From positions 1-64,000 of the forward strand of contig NZ_PEIB01000013.1 in the NCBI RefSeq assembly GCF_004116385.1: a stretch of DNA of 64,000 bases, read 5' to 3'. A program made the translations under genes and the position numbers. The notes under the pieces were generated by a model. It made no database searches. It saw only the letters and a list, made by a program, of their open reading frames with translations, and was not told where the DNA came from. Numbering within the stretch: position 1 is the stretch's first letter; every line of letters begins with the position of its first letter. The stretch is from Veronia nyctiphanis (GTDB lineage: Bacteria > Pseudomonadota > Gammaproteobacteria > Enterobacterales > Vibrionaceae). This document shows, piece after piece, positions 55,675-64,000 of this stretch.

Positions 55675-55701
55675 TTTGCGTCTGTGCTGTTTTGTCTGGC
55701 A

Positions 55702-56304
55702 CTAGTAGCCGCTCTTAATGTGCTCAAAGTAGCTGACCAGTCCGTTCAAGAACATCTGCACTGAAATCATCATCAGTAACATGCCCATCAAGCGCTCTAT
55801 CGCTGCAAGGCCTCGATCGCCGACCAGCTTTTCGAACAGCTCACCGAACATCAGAATAAACGCCGACGCGCCCCACGCTATCAGCAGCGCTAATGTCCAG
55901 TCCAGCATTTTATCCGGTGACTGGTGCGCAATCAGGATCAGGGTGGCGAGTATTGACGGGCCTGCCAGCATAGGAATGGCCAGCGGCACAATCAGCGGCT
56001 CTTCGCCTGCAGCAAGGCTGGTGGAGCTCTCATGAGAGGGAAAGATCATTTTCAGCGCAATGAGGAATAGGATGATAGAACCAGAAATAGAAATCGCCTC
56101 GCGCTGAAGCGAGAGAAAATTCAGAATGACCTGTCCGGCATAGAGAAACAGCATCATCACCGCTAGGGCAATGAGTAATTCTCTGATCAGTATTTTTCGG
56201 CGACGTTTTTTCTCTATATGCCGGAGAATCGATGAAAAGATGGGAAGGTTTCCCATGGGGTCCATGATAAGAAACAGCATTACTGCGGCTGAAACCATAT
56301 CCAT
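55702..56304 (-). CDS. yhgN: MarC-family membrane protein YhgN
   Basis: 200 residues, six helices. The conserved start FLIMDPMGNLPIF, the central ISISGSIILFLIALKMIFP and AGEEPLIVPLAIPMLAGPSI match E. coli YhgN (197). Role unknown; MarC itself is not involved in multidrug resistance as once thought. Reads left from a 213-base gap that also contains the TelA operon terminator. Confidence 0.92.
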   Translation of the reverse strand: MDMVSAAVMLFLIMDPMGNLPIFSSILRHIEKKRRRKILIRELLIALAVMMLFLYAGQVILNFLSLQREAISISGSIILFLIALKMIFPSHESSTSLAAGEEPLIVPLAIPMLAGPSILATLILIAHQSPDKMLDWTLALLIAWGASAFILMFGELFEKLVGDRGLAAIERLMGMLLMMISVQMFLNGLVSYFEHIKSGY

Positions 56305-56455
56305 GCGTGGTATCCCTTACAAAAGGCTAAGTAAACAAAGATTCCATTCAACGTGATTTCAGGGGTGGATACAATTCGATATTCAAAATCGCATGAACCA
56401 AATGTGAAAACATGGCTCGCTGTCAGATTTTGCCATCAATAAGCATAACGGTGGG

Positions 56456-56486
56456 ATAAGAAAAGCCCGCTATGGGGAGCGGGCAG
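56456..56486 (-). terminator. Terminator of the flotillin-ATPase-PLD-TelA operon
   Basis: GCCCGCT and AGCGGGC stem around ATGGGG; on the minus strand TTTTCTTAT follows. It lies 30 bases after the telA stop codon. Confidence 0.85.
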
Positions 56487-56517
56487 GTGTTTACGTTGTT
56501 GGCCTGTGCTTCGCGGT

Positions 56518-57585
56518 TTAGAGCGTTTGTTGCAGGGCGGCTTTCAGCTCCTGCTCGGCTTTCTCTATCACCAGTTGCGCGGCTTCACGCTGGCCTCGGC
56601 CTTCTTTCACACGTGATAGCGTGTTGTTGAGGGTCTCGATGGTCAGCTGGTTAACGGTTTGCAGCGATTCCAAATCAAGAATACCGCGCTGATAGTTCTC
56701 GGCGATCTGCTCTTCCAGTACCTTAAGCTTCTCCGCATTCTGCACATATTGCTTATTGGTGTAGTCTTTCACCGCTCGGGTGACCTTCAGAGCTTTCTCT
56801 TTCTCATAGTTGGAGATAGCAATCAGGAACTGACGTTTCCATAGCGGGAAGGTGTTGTGAACGATGTCCTGAATGTCTTCCATCAACATCTTATTGCCCT
56901 CCTGCGACAAGCGGATTTGTGGCGCAGTCTGAATGGCCGCCAGCCTTGTCAGTTCAAGGTTATGAATACGCTTTTCTAATCTGGCGACAGCTTGTGTTGC
57001 ATCGCGGTATTTTTGTGCATCCAAGGCATCACCGCTGCTCTCTGACAGGCTGAGAAGTTCAGGAAGTACTGTCTGGTTTAACGCGTTAAGTTTGTATTTA
57101 CCGGCGGCGATAAACTCGTCCAACCCTTTTAATAGCGCGAGATTGTGGTCATAAAGCGCATCCAGCTGGTTGATGTCGTGGGCGAGCTTAACTTCTTGCG
57201 CTTCGAGTTGAGATGAGAGTCCGTCAAGCTGTGCCTTCACCGAATCGAAGCTCGCGGAGAATGTCTTGAACGAGTTGAACATTTCACCAATTAACGGGAG
57301 TTTTGACAGCAGACTGTCTTTACCCAGTTGATCAAACTCCGCACTGTCCATTGATGAGACCATAGATTGAAGGATACCGCCGGCCTCACCGCTGTCACGG
57401 ACTCGGATTTGACCGAGCACGTCATCGGAAAAAGCGGTAATTTGCTCCAGCGCTTCTTTACCGAAGGTGATAGTGGCAACCGTATCGAATGGGTCAAACT
57501 GCTCAGCTATATCAATAATGCGCGGCGTGATATCGGCTTCGGCCAAAGGCGTGAGCGTGGTTTGGGTTTTCGTCAGTTCAGTCAT
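56518..57585 (-). CDS. TelA-family protein (toxic anion resistance family)
   Basis: 355 residues, almost all helix, in the TelA/KlaC family. Recognisable segments are QFDPFDTVATITFGKEALEQ, MFNSFKTFSASFDSVKAQLD and IQDIVHNTFPLWKRQFLIAI. Family members are tied to tellurite and other envelope stress, often near Ter or PspA genes, but the biochemical role is unknown. Last gene of the operon; only nine bases separate it from the PLD gene. Confidence 0.88.
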   Translation of the reverse strand: MTELTKTQTTLTPLAEADITPRIIDIAEQFDPFDTVATITFGKEALEQITAFSDDVLGQIRVRDSGEAGGILQSMVSSMDSAEFDQLGKDSLLSKLPLIGEMFNSFKTFSASFDSVKAQLDGLSSQLEAQEVKLAHDINQLDALYDHNLALLKGLDEFIAAGKYKLNALNQTVLPELLSLSESSGDALDAQKYRDATQAVARLEKRIHNLELTRLAAIQTAPQIRLSQEGNKMLMEDIQDIVHNTFPLWKRQFLIAISNYEKEKALKVTRAVKDYTNKQYVQNAEKLKVLEEQIAENYQRGILDLESLQTVNQLTIETLNNTLSRVKEGRGQREAAQLVIEKAEQELKAALQQTL

Positions 57586-57594
57586 ACCTTGTCC

Positions 57595-58305
57595 CTATCG
57601 TTGCGAAGGTTGATGGCAGGGAAATTTCTGCCACAACTTGTCGAATTGTCTCGAGAAGGCATCCACGAAACGGCGATCATCGGTTAGCGTAATGTCTTCC
57701 TGATTATATTTGGTCGCGCTTCGTGTCCAGTTGAAGCTGCCATTAATCAGACGCTTGTTGTCGAATATCGCGAACTTGTGGTGCATGTGATACGGCGTGG
57801 TATCAATCTTTACCGCAATACCTTGTTCTGCGAGGTATTCAATGTCGCTGCCCTTGTCGTCCATTTTATCGTTGTCGGTAATGATCCTGACAGCAACGCC
57901 TCGCTTGTGAGCATCAAGAATTTGCTTTGTCAGGTCGTTATCGGCAATGGTGAACACACAAATATCAATTGATTGACGCGCCAGTTTCAGCTGCTCGGTG
58001 ATCCCGGCAATACAGGCTCTCCCGGGGGAGAACCAGCTGGTCGCGGTATCAGAGACAGCGGCGCTTCTGACGTTATCCAGCACCTTAACGACCCGCTCAA
58101 GCCAGCGTAATGTCTGGCCAGCATCGGCGTTATCAGACACGGCCTTTTGTGCCATTTTGAAGCTGACATTGCGCAGATACGCTCTGTCTTCCTCAGACAA
58201 CGTGGCTTCTGTCAGCTCTGCCTGAAGCTCTCTTTTTTCCTGATCGTCAAGCCGCGCATCTTCCAGCGAGGCCTCAAGCCAGTTGGTCCATTTTTGTCTA
58301 TTCAT
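57595..58305 (-). CDS. PLD-superfamily protein with a helical N-terminal region
   Basis: 236 residues. The first ~90 are helical and charged (KWTNWLEASLEDARLDDQEK); the rest is a single HKD domain, MHHKFAIFDNKRLINGSFNW, with the H-x-K-x4-D triad. A single-HKD protein would act as a dimer, as Nuc and mitoPLD do, on DNA, RNA or cardiolipin. It starts two bases after the ATPase stop and is followed nine bases later by telA, so it is translationally linked. Confidence 0.85.
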   Translation of the reverse strand: MNRQKWTNWLEASLEDARLDDQEKRELQAELTEATLSEEDRAYLRNVSFKMAQKAVSDNADAGQTLRWLERVVKVLDNVRSAAVSDTATSWFSPGRACIAGITEQLKLARQSIDICVFTIADNDLTKQILDAHKRGVAVRIITDNDKMDDKGSDIEYLAEQGIAVKIDTTPYHMHHKFAIFDNKRLINGSFNWTRSATKYNQEDITLTDDRRFVDAFSRQFDKLWQKFPCHQPSQR

Positions 58306-58307
58306 TG

Positions 58308-61300
58308 TTACTCTCTCCCTGACGACGGCTCGCCAAAACGGGCGATATGTTGGTTAAGCGTGACCAGCTGTTGGACGACTTGTCCTGCTCTGTCATCGGT
58401 GTCACCCATCATTTGCTGACGCTGATACCCTTCTTTGATTTCCTGCCAGCGTGCTTGTTGCTCGGCGGTCATATTGCCGCGCAGCTGCGCCAGTTTGAGC
58501 AGGTTTTCCTCTGTGCCCGCCGCCAGTGTCTGGGCTTCGCCCTGATAATGGTCTTGCAGCATGGTGTTCAGCTCGTCATCGGTCATGACAGCAGAGATTT
58601 TCTCTGACAGCTTGTTCATGTTGCGGTATGAGCCTTGCAGTTTGAACGGTGGTTCAACGCGATATTGGTCTGCGGTGGCGGCCGATTTGATGTACTGCTG
58701 GTTCACCTTGAGCACGATTTGCTGCGCTTTGGCGAGTTTTTGCAGCGTTGTGACAATTTCATTGGCTTCCGTTGAGGAGTAAGCGTGCGACATTTCGCTT
58801 AGCGCAATACTTTCGCCTTGCGCCATTTGGACGAACCGATAAAGGTCATTAAGGTCGCGGGTCGCGAGCGGGGCAAGTACGCTGTTCGAGGTTAAGGAGT
58901 TCTCGATAAAGCTCAGCTCAAACGCCTGCTTCTGGTCGGACAGCATGTCACCGAGGTTATAGATATCCGCACGGTTTGACAGCATGTCAGGGATACGGAA
59001 AGCCTCACCAGTCTCGGTATAGGGGTTGCCAGCCATCACCACGGCGAACTTCTTGCCGCGCATGTCGTAGGTTTTGGTTTTGCCCTGCCAGGTGCCTTCA
59101 ATACGACGGGTACCGTCACAAAGAGAGATGAATTTTTGCAGGAACTCCGGGTGAGTGTGCTGAATATCATCGAGATAGAGCAGAACATTGTTGCCCATCT
59201 CGAAGGCGAGGTTAATTTTCTCAATTTCACGGGCGGCGTTCTGGTCAGGGGCTTCTGACGGGTCGAGCGATGTTGCCTGATGCCCAATAGACGGCCCGTT
59301 TATTTTCATAAACACCAGCCCAAGCTTGTGGGCCACGTATTCAATCAAGGTGGTTTTTCCGTAGCCCGGCGGTGAAATCAGCAGCAGCATACCCATGAGA
59401 TCGGTGCGTTTTTTGTCACCCAGTGTTCCCATCTGTTTGGCAAAGTTATCACCAATCAAAGGCAGGTAACTTTCACTGATGAGCTTGTTACGGACAAACG
59501 ATGTCAGCGGACGTGGCTTGAATTCACTCAGCCGCAGTGACTCTTTGGCCGATTGCAGCAAGGCGGTCCGTTGTGTCAGGTAGCGCTCGAGCGCAGGCAC
59601 AGTGACGCTGCGGTGGAATTCTGCCCGCTGCAAAAAGTCATCAAGGACCAGTGACAGCCCGCCTTTTTGAATACGGTTGTGCTCACCCAGTAGCTCTTTC
59701 ACCTCAAAAGCGAGCGAGAAGTCTGCGCTATCGAGCGGAAATTCAGCATGTGTTTTCAGGACGGCGACAACGGCAGCTTCGGTGATGAATTCACTGCCGT
59801 AGTCTTTCTGCGCCGTATACGCCGCAAGCCATTGCTTGTGATCGGCAAACGCACTGTCTGGTGAGCGAGTGTCTGCCTGCCAACCAAGGCTTTGGCGGAA
59901 TTGAAGGTAATCGTTACAAAGTGCCTTTGCATCTTTACTGACCGTAATACGCAATGATTCATCGGCAGCAGACAAAACCTGAATCAGATAATCGGCGCTT
60001 TCCAGACCATAGGTGCCGTTCAGGCTGTCAGCCAGTTGCTGTTGCAAAGTCAGGTAGGCGTTACTGGCGTTGAGATGCTCTCTAAGCAGCTGCGCATTTT
60101 TGGCCTCCGTTTGGAAACCGTTGCGTTGCTCATTGCTGACAGATAACAGCCAGAGCAAGGCCTCAGCCCTTGCTGTTTGGCTGAAACGCAGTAACCCCGC
60201 TTGCTGGTAAACAGGCAAAAGTGCAGCAAGGATGCGGGTGGCATCATTGTCATGAATCCCTTTTACGTACCCCTCTTTGTATCTCGGCGCGGCAAATCGT
60301 TGAACGATATCAGATAACTGTCCTTGTTCATTGGCGGCCAGCAGGCTTTCAATGGTTTCGTCGCCGCTGTTTTGCTGCGCGCCTTGTAAAATCAGGTAGG
60401 CGAGGTATTCACTGCGATAAAGCGCTTCTGTCTCTGAGGCGACATCGAGGTGCGCCATGGCCTGAAGTTCAAGAAATTCAGTATCATCAACAGGCTGATA
60501 AAAATCTGTTCCCGAGATGTGTGAACACAAAGTATTATCGTGTTCGACCAGCGACACATCAAGGGTTTGCTGGTTAACACTGAACTTGTGTTTGCCGAGG
60601 CGAAGGACTTTTCCGCCTTGCTCAAAGATATCCTGATTATCGCGAAGTGAGCGCAGCGATTGGTCTTGCAGTGACTTGAGCTTGGCATCAAGGCTGTCGG
60701 CTTTCACGCTGTCGTCCAATTCACGAATCGTCTTAGACAGCTGATGCAGCTTCAGCACCATGGCGTCGGTGGCAAAGTAGCTGTTTAGCGCCGCCACATC
60801 GTCAAAACGCTCAACACGTTTTTCGATACTGGCCATAGTGACCTTGGCTGCTTGCATCAGGTTTTGTACGCGTCGCTGCTGAGCGGAAATGAGCTGCTGT
60901 TTGTGGTTATCCAGCGTGGACTGAATTTCATCGCGCTTGGCATAAATTTCGGCAAGGAACTGATCAAAATCAGCAAAGCGGGATTCCAGTTTATCCAGCT
61001 GACCAATCAGTTTTGCCAGCTGATTGTCACACTCATCTGGCGTCGTGGCTTGCTCCATAGCGCTGCTAACTGACTGACCGAGCAGTTTAAATTGCGCACT
61101 GAATTCCGCCTGAGCTTCGTCGCTTTGCAAGCCTTTGGCTTTGCCACGTAGTTTGGCAGAGACGGTATTGAGCAGTGAAGAAACTTCGGTCGTGAGGTCA
61201 AGAATACGCGTTGACTGCGTCGGGTCATCGGTTTCTATGTCGGTGACTTCTTCGGTCACCAACTGAAGCTCGCCTCTGAGGGTGTCGACAGCTTCCTGCA

Positions 61301-63178
61301 GCTTCTGAATTTCACTGGTTTTCGTTAGAGATTGCAGCGTTTCTTCAATCTGATGTATCTGCTGTTTGAACGGCTGATAGGCCTTTTCATCCTGAAGCAG
61401 TTTTAGAAGCCGAACATTGAGGTTTTCACGCTCGGCCTGCAAAGTGTTCAGTAGTTGCTCGACCTGATTGGTATCGATGTAATGCTGCTGCCGCAACGCC
61501 ATCACTGCACCAACCTGACGTTTGACGTCTGCAAGCAGGCTCAGCAGGGTGTTGGCTTGATCTTTCGGTGCCAGTTTTATTCTGCCGACGAGTTCTGCCA
61601 CTAAGTCTGACTGCGCGACAAGGCTTGCGGCTGCGTGTGATTGCAGTTGCTGCACCTTGGCAAATTCATCAATGATCTTGTCGGCGGTTTCCATCAACTG
61701 ATTGATGGCATCCCCCATGCCCAGCGCATACTCATGTGCCAGCCATGTGTAATGGTCGAGTGTCGACTGACATTGCTTAAGTAACGTTTCGAAAGCGGCC
61801 TGAGTGACATCGTCGGTCTGTGCCAAATGGCAGATTGTCAGCACAGATGACAGGGCGCGCACCAGCTCAGTATTGCCTAAGTTGAACAGCGGCTTCCGCC
61901 ATCTGACATCGCATTAACCTTGGCATAGTGCTCTGGCGTCGAGAAGGGCGTATCCCAGATGCGCAGCGGATGAATGGTTGAGGCTTCAGCATTCTCCGAC
62001 AGTTGGAAAACCAGCATCCGGCCATCAGGGTAGAGGCTGTAGCCGTGGCTCTCCATCGGCGCTTCAAAGCGCTTTTCGATGAGGTTGTAGGCGTAAGAAA
62101 TGTAGTAGCCATTTTCCGCATCGAAAAAGAAAAACAGTATGTCTTCGCCGTTCGGAGAAATGATTTTCTGGAAAAACTTCAGGTGCTCAGTCGGAAAATC
62201 AAAGCGTTTGTGTTCACCGTTGGCAAGGACATAACCATTGGCATACAGCAGACCATGTTCTTCGGGCAAAGCTTTGAGGCTCTGGCCCAACGCATCGGCG
62301 CGGACAACCGATTGGTTCAGCGGATTGTAAACAAAATAGCGGCTGTGCTTTTCGCGGTTAGGCTTTACGCGCAGCGCAATTAAATCGCCGATAAAGGCAT
62401 AGTCGATGTGAGCGTCGGCAAGACTTTGGTGCGGATCTTCCACCTCTTCACGGTAAATACCTTTGCCGTCTGTGGTGTTATCTTCGACCTTGATGGTCAG
62501 ATCGCCACCCACGCATTCGATAAACAACTTGTCGCGGATTGAGACGTGCGGGTGATCGCCCAGCACATGGTCATCACGGGTGGTTGGGGTCCACTCAATG
62601 TCTTGCTGCACCGTGTTCTCAAGTGAAGCATGACCGAACGAATCGAGATACTCCACAGAGTCCGCGTTGAGCTGAAAGCGGAAGACTTTGCGGTCTTCCG
62701 GCCGCATCCCTATCTGGAAGGCAATATAGAGAATGCTTTCCTGTCGAGAGATCTGCAGTAATTTAGCGTCACGGTAGTAGGTGAATAGCTCGGTGAATTC
62801 GTGAACAAAACGGTTGTCACTGAGAAAGCTGCTTTCAATGGCTACCGGCTCAACCCGGAAGGTGCCGTCATTCTCGTGCAGTTGATAAAGGCCGAATACG
62901 TCGTTGAGGCTGGGCGCAGCTTTCATGCCCACCTGAACATGGTAGCCAAACAGCAGTTGCTGATTCACCTGCGCCATATCGATGGGAATGCAGCGGGCGT
63001 CGGTTTGCACATTGGCTTTGCCGACCAGAGAGAGTTCCTGACCGCCGAATACCTGCTGACGTGTTTGATTGAATGTCTGGGAGAGGGATTTTAGGTGTTC
63101 GCCCTGATGTGTGAGGCGTGATTTAAGAACCTCATAAGCGCCACCCTCAGCCACAGCTTGTTGCGTTGTGTCTGACAT
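58308..63178 (-). CDS. Giant DUF3686-AAA+ ATPase ('DNA repair ATPase' type, apparent frameshift)
   Basis: Two abutting frames (61877-63178 and 58308-61862) read as one protein: one base missing near 61888-61892 joins VNAMSDG to RKPLFNLGNTELVRALSSVL. Repaired length is about 1623 residues. Residues ~1-430 form a beta-rich DUF3686-like domain; ~450-1000 is long coiled coil (EQLLNTLQAERENLNVRLLK and similar); a MoxR-like AAA+ domain has Walker A SPPGYGKT near 1265, Walker B NVLLYLDD, and sensor-1 VVMAGNP. The DNA-repair label is inherited from databases and not proven. It is the core of a four-gene operon. Confidence 0.85.
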
Positions 63179-63193
63179 ATTTATTCCTGTTTA

Positions 63194-63215
63194 CCCCGCC
63201 TCCGATGAGGCGGGG
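63194..63215. promoter_or_regulatory. Intercistronic stem-loop between flotillin and giant ATPase genes
   Basis: CCCCGCCTC and GAGGCGGGG form a perfect 9-base GC stem around CGAT, in the 56-base gap. There is no T run after it on the minus strand, so processing, mRNA protection or attenuation is more likely than termination. Confidence 0.65.
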
Positions 63216-63234
63216 TGCAAAAAGAGAGGTGTGG

Positions 63235-64000
63235 TTAGGCGTCCGTTTGTGGTGCTCCAGACATTGAACTTTGAATCTTCTTGAGAAGTTCAGTAGCGCC
63301 GCCTTGTGTGTTGAGTAGGCTGGCCAACGCGACATTACTCAGGTCGCTGCTTTTCAGGTCAGTATTCTCAAGGATTTCTTTTATGTCGGCTGGCAGGCTT
63401 CGATTGCCGTCCATGTATTCAGAAACCAGTGGGTTCAGCACATCAGACTCTTGGAACTTGGTGTCCATGGCGGCGGCATCCAGTACCGTGCGACGCAGCT
63501 GCTCCATGCCTTCACCACCAAACAGTTTGATGTCCGCTTTGCCCAGTGCTTCCGCAAGCGCTTTGGCATTTTCACTGACCACAGATGTCTGTGCAGTAAT
63601 ACGTGCCAGTTCCAACTCTTTGTGTTGCTGCAGCTGCATAACCCACTTGTCGTGTTCACGGGTATGCTCATCATACTGCTGCGCGGCTTCAAAGCGAGCA
63701 GTTTGAGATTCTGCTTCAGCAAGCCCTTTTGCACGCAGCGCTTGAGCTTCTGCTTCACCCGCACTTTGCAGGGTGAATGCATGCGCTTCGCCAGTTTCTT
63801 TAATAGCTTGCGCACGTTCGCGTTCAACTTCCACTTCAGCAAGGCCCGTCGCGCTGATGAGCTCTCTCTCAGCCTGTGCCATACGCTCTTTGGCCGCGGC
63901 TTCACGGTCTTTAGTGACGTATTCAGCTTCAGCAAGTTTGGTCATCACCACCTGATCGGCTTCTGCCTGACGGGTCTTCACCGCCAGATCGTTTTCAGCG
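63235..64000 (-). CDS. Flotillin/SPFH-family protein, C-terminal part (continues off the right edge)
   Basis: The frame is open through the last base, so the N-terminal SPFH domain lies outside. What is visible is the Ala/Glu-rich flotillin coiled coil (AEAEYVTKDREAAAKERMAQ, then SAGEAEAQALRAKGLAEAES) and a C-terminal domain (GKADIKLFGGEGMEQLRRTV). A GTG at 63981 is internal, not a start. Flotillins build membrane microdomains and scaffold partner proteins. First visible gene of the operon with the giant ATPase. Confidence 0.85.
   Translation of the reverse strand, partial: AENDLAVKTRQAEADQVVMTKLAEAEYVTKDREAAAKERMAQAERELISATGLAEVEVERERAQAIKETGEAHAFTLQSAGEAEAQALRAKGLAEAESQTARFEAAQQYDEHTREHDKWVMQLQQHKELELARITAQTSVVSENAKALAEALGKADIKLFGGEGMEQLRRTVLDAAAMDTKFQESDVLNPLVSEYMDGNRSLPADIKEILENTDLKSSDLSNVALASLLNTQGGATELLKKIQSSMSGAPQTDA

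Overview
The window reads as about 64 kb of chromosome from a marine gammaproteobacterium of the family Vibrionaceae, probably near Enterovibrio, Grimontia or Photobacterium. This rests on E. coli-like gene blocks in Vibrio-style order: ilvY/ilvC, rep, tRNA Arg-His-Pro, gor-rlmJ-prlC, gppA-rhlB/trxA-rho, ubiD-fre, uspA/ftnA-uspB and yigL-pldB. Family assignments come from reading the proteins, not from a search. I see no insertion sequence, integrase, prophage or CRISPR array.

Layout. 1-6450: end of an rRNA operon (5S tail, tRNA-Asp), the isoleucine/valine pair ilvY/ilvC, ubiK, rep, a cytochrome c5 and a three-tRNA operon. 6549-13051: an Lrp-type regulator, then a peptide-type ABC importer (fused ATPase, binding protein, two permeases). 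13256-19415: a SPOR-like protein, an alkaline phosphatase lipoprotein, and a kinase-fold protein with a good sigma-54 promoter facing a sigma-54 activator with a TPR-like C-terminal half. 19734-35729: conserved housekeeping genes interrupted by two tandem TraF/FadL-like outer-membrane proteins. 36212-41478: stress and iron genes (uspA, ftnA, uspB), a MscS channel, a flavoprotein and a Cys/Met PLP enzyme. 42078-44121: a P460-like haem protein overlapping a diguanylate cyclase. 44159-56304: metabolic and envelope genes (ALDH, DTW/TapT, lipoprotein, EVE, yigL, pldB, abgT, acyltransferase, yhhM/yhhN-like, DUF2007, yhgN) and two very small membrane-peptide ORFs. 56518-64000: a compact leftward operon of a flotillin, a giant DUF3686-AAA ATPase, a PLD-family protein and TelA, running off the right edge.

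Data quality matters. Eleven genes carry twelve apparent frameshifts: rep, the ABC ATPase, gor, gppA, ubiD twice, fre, uspA, the HI0933-family flavoprotein twice, ALDH, yhhN and the giant ATPase. Eleven fit the loss of one base and one the loss of two. In each case the other frame resumes the expected protein at once and restores the family length. Sequencing or assembly error is the simplest explanation, so I give the repaired extents.

The two most promising under-described units are the flotillin/giant-ATPase/PLD/TelA operon at the right end and the sigma-54-controlled short kinase module at 15739-19515.
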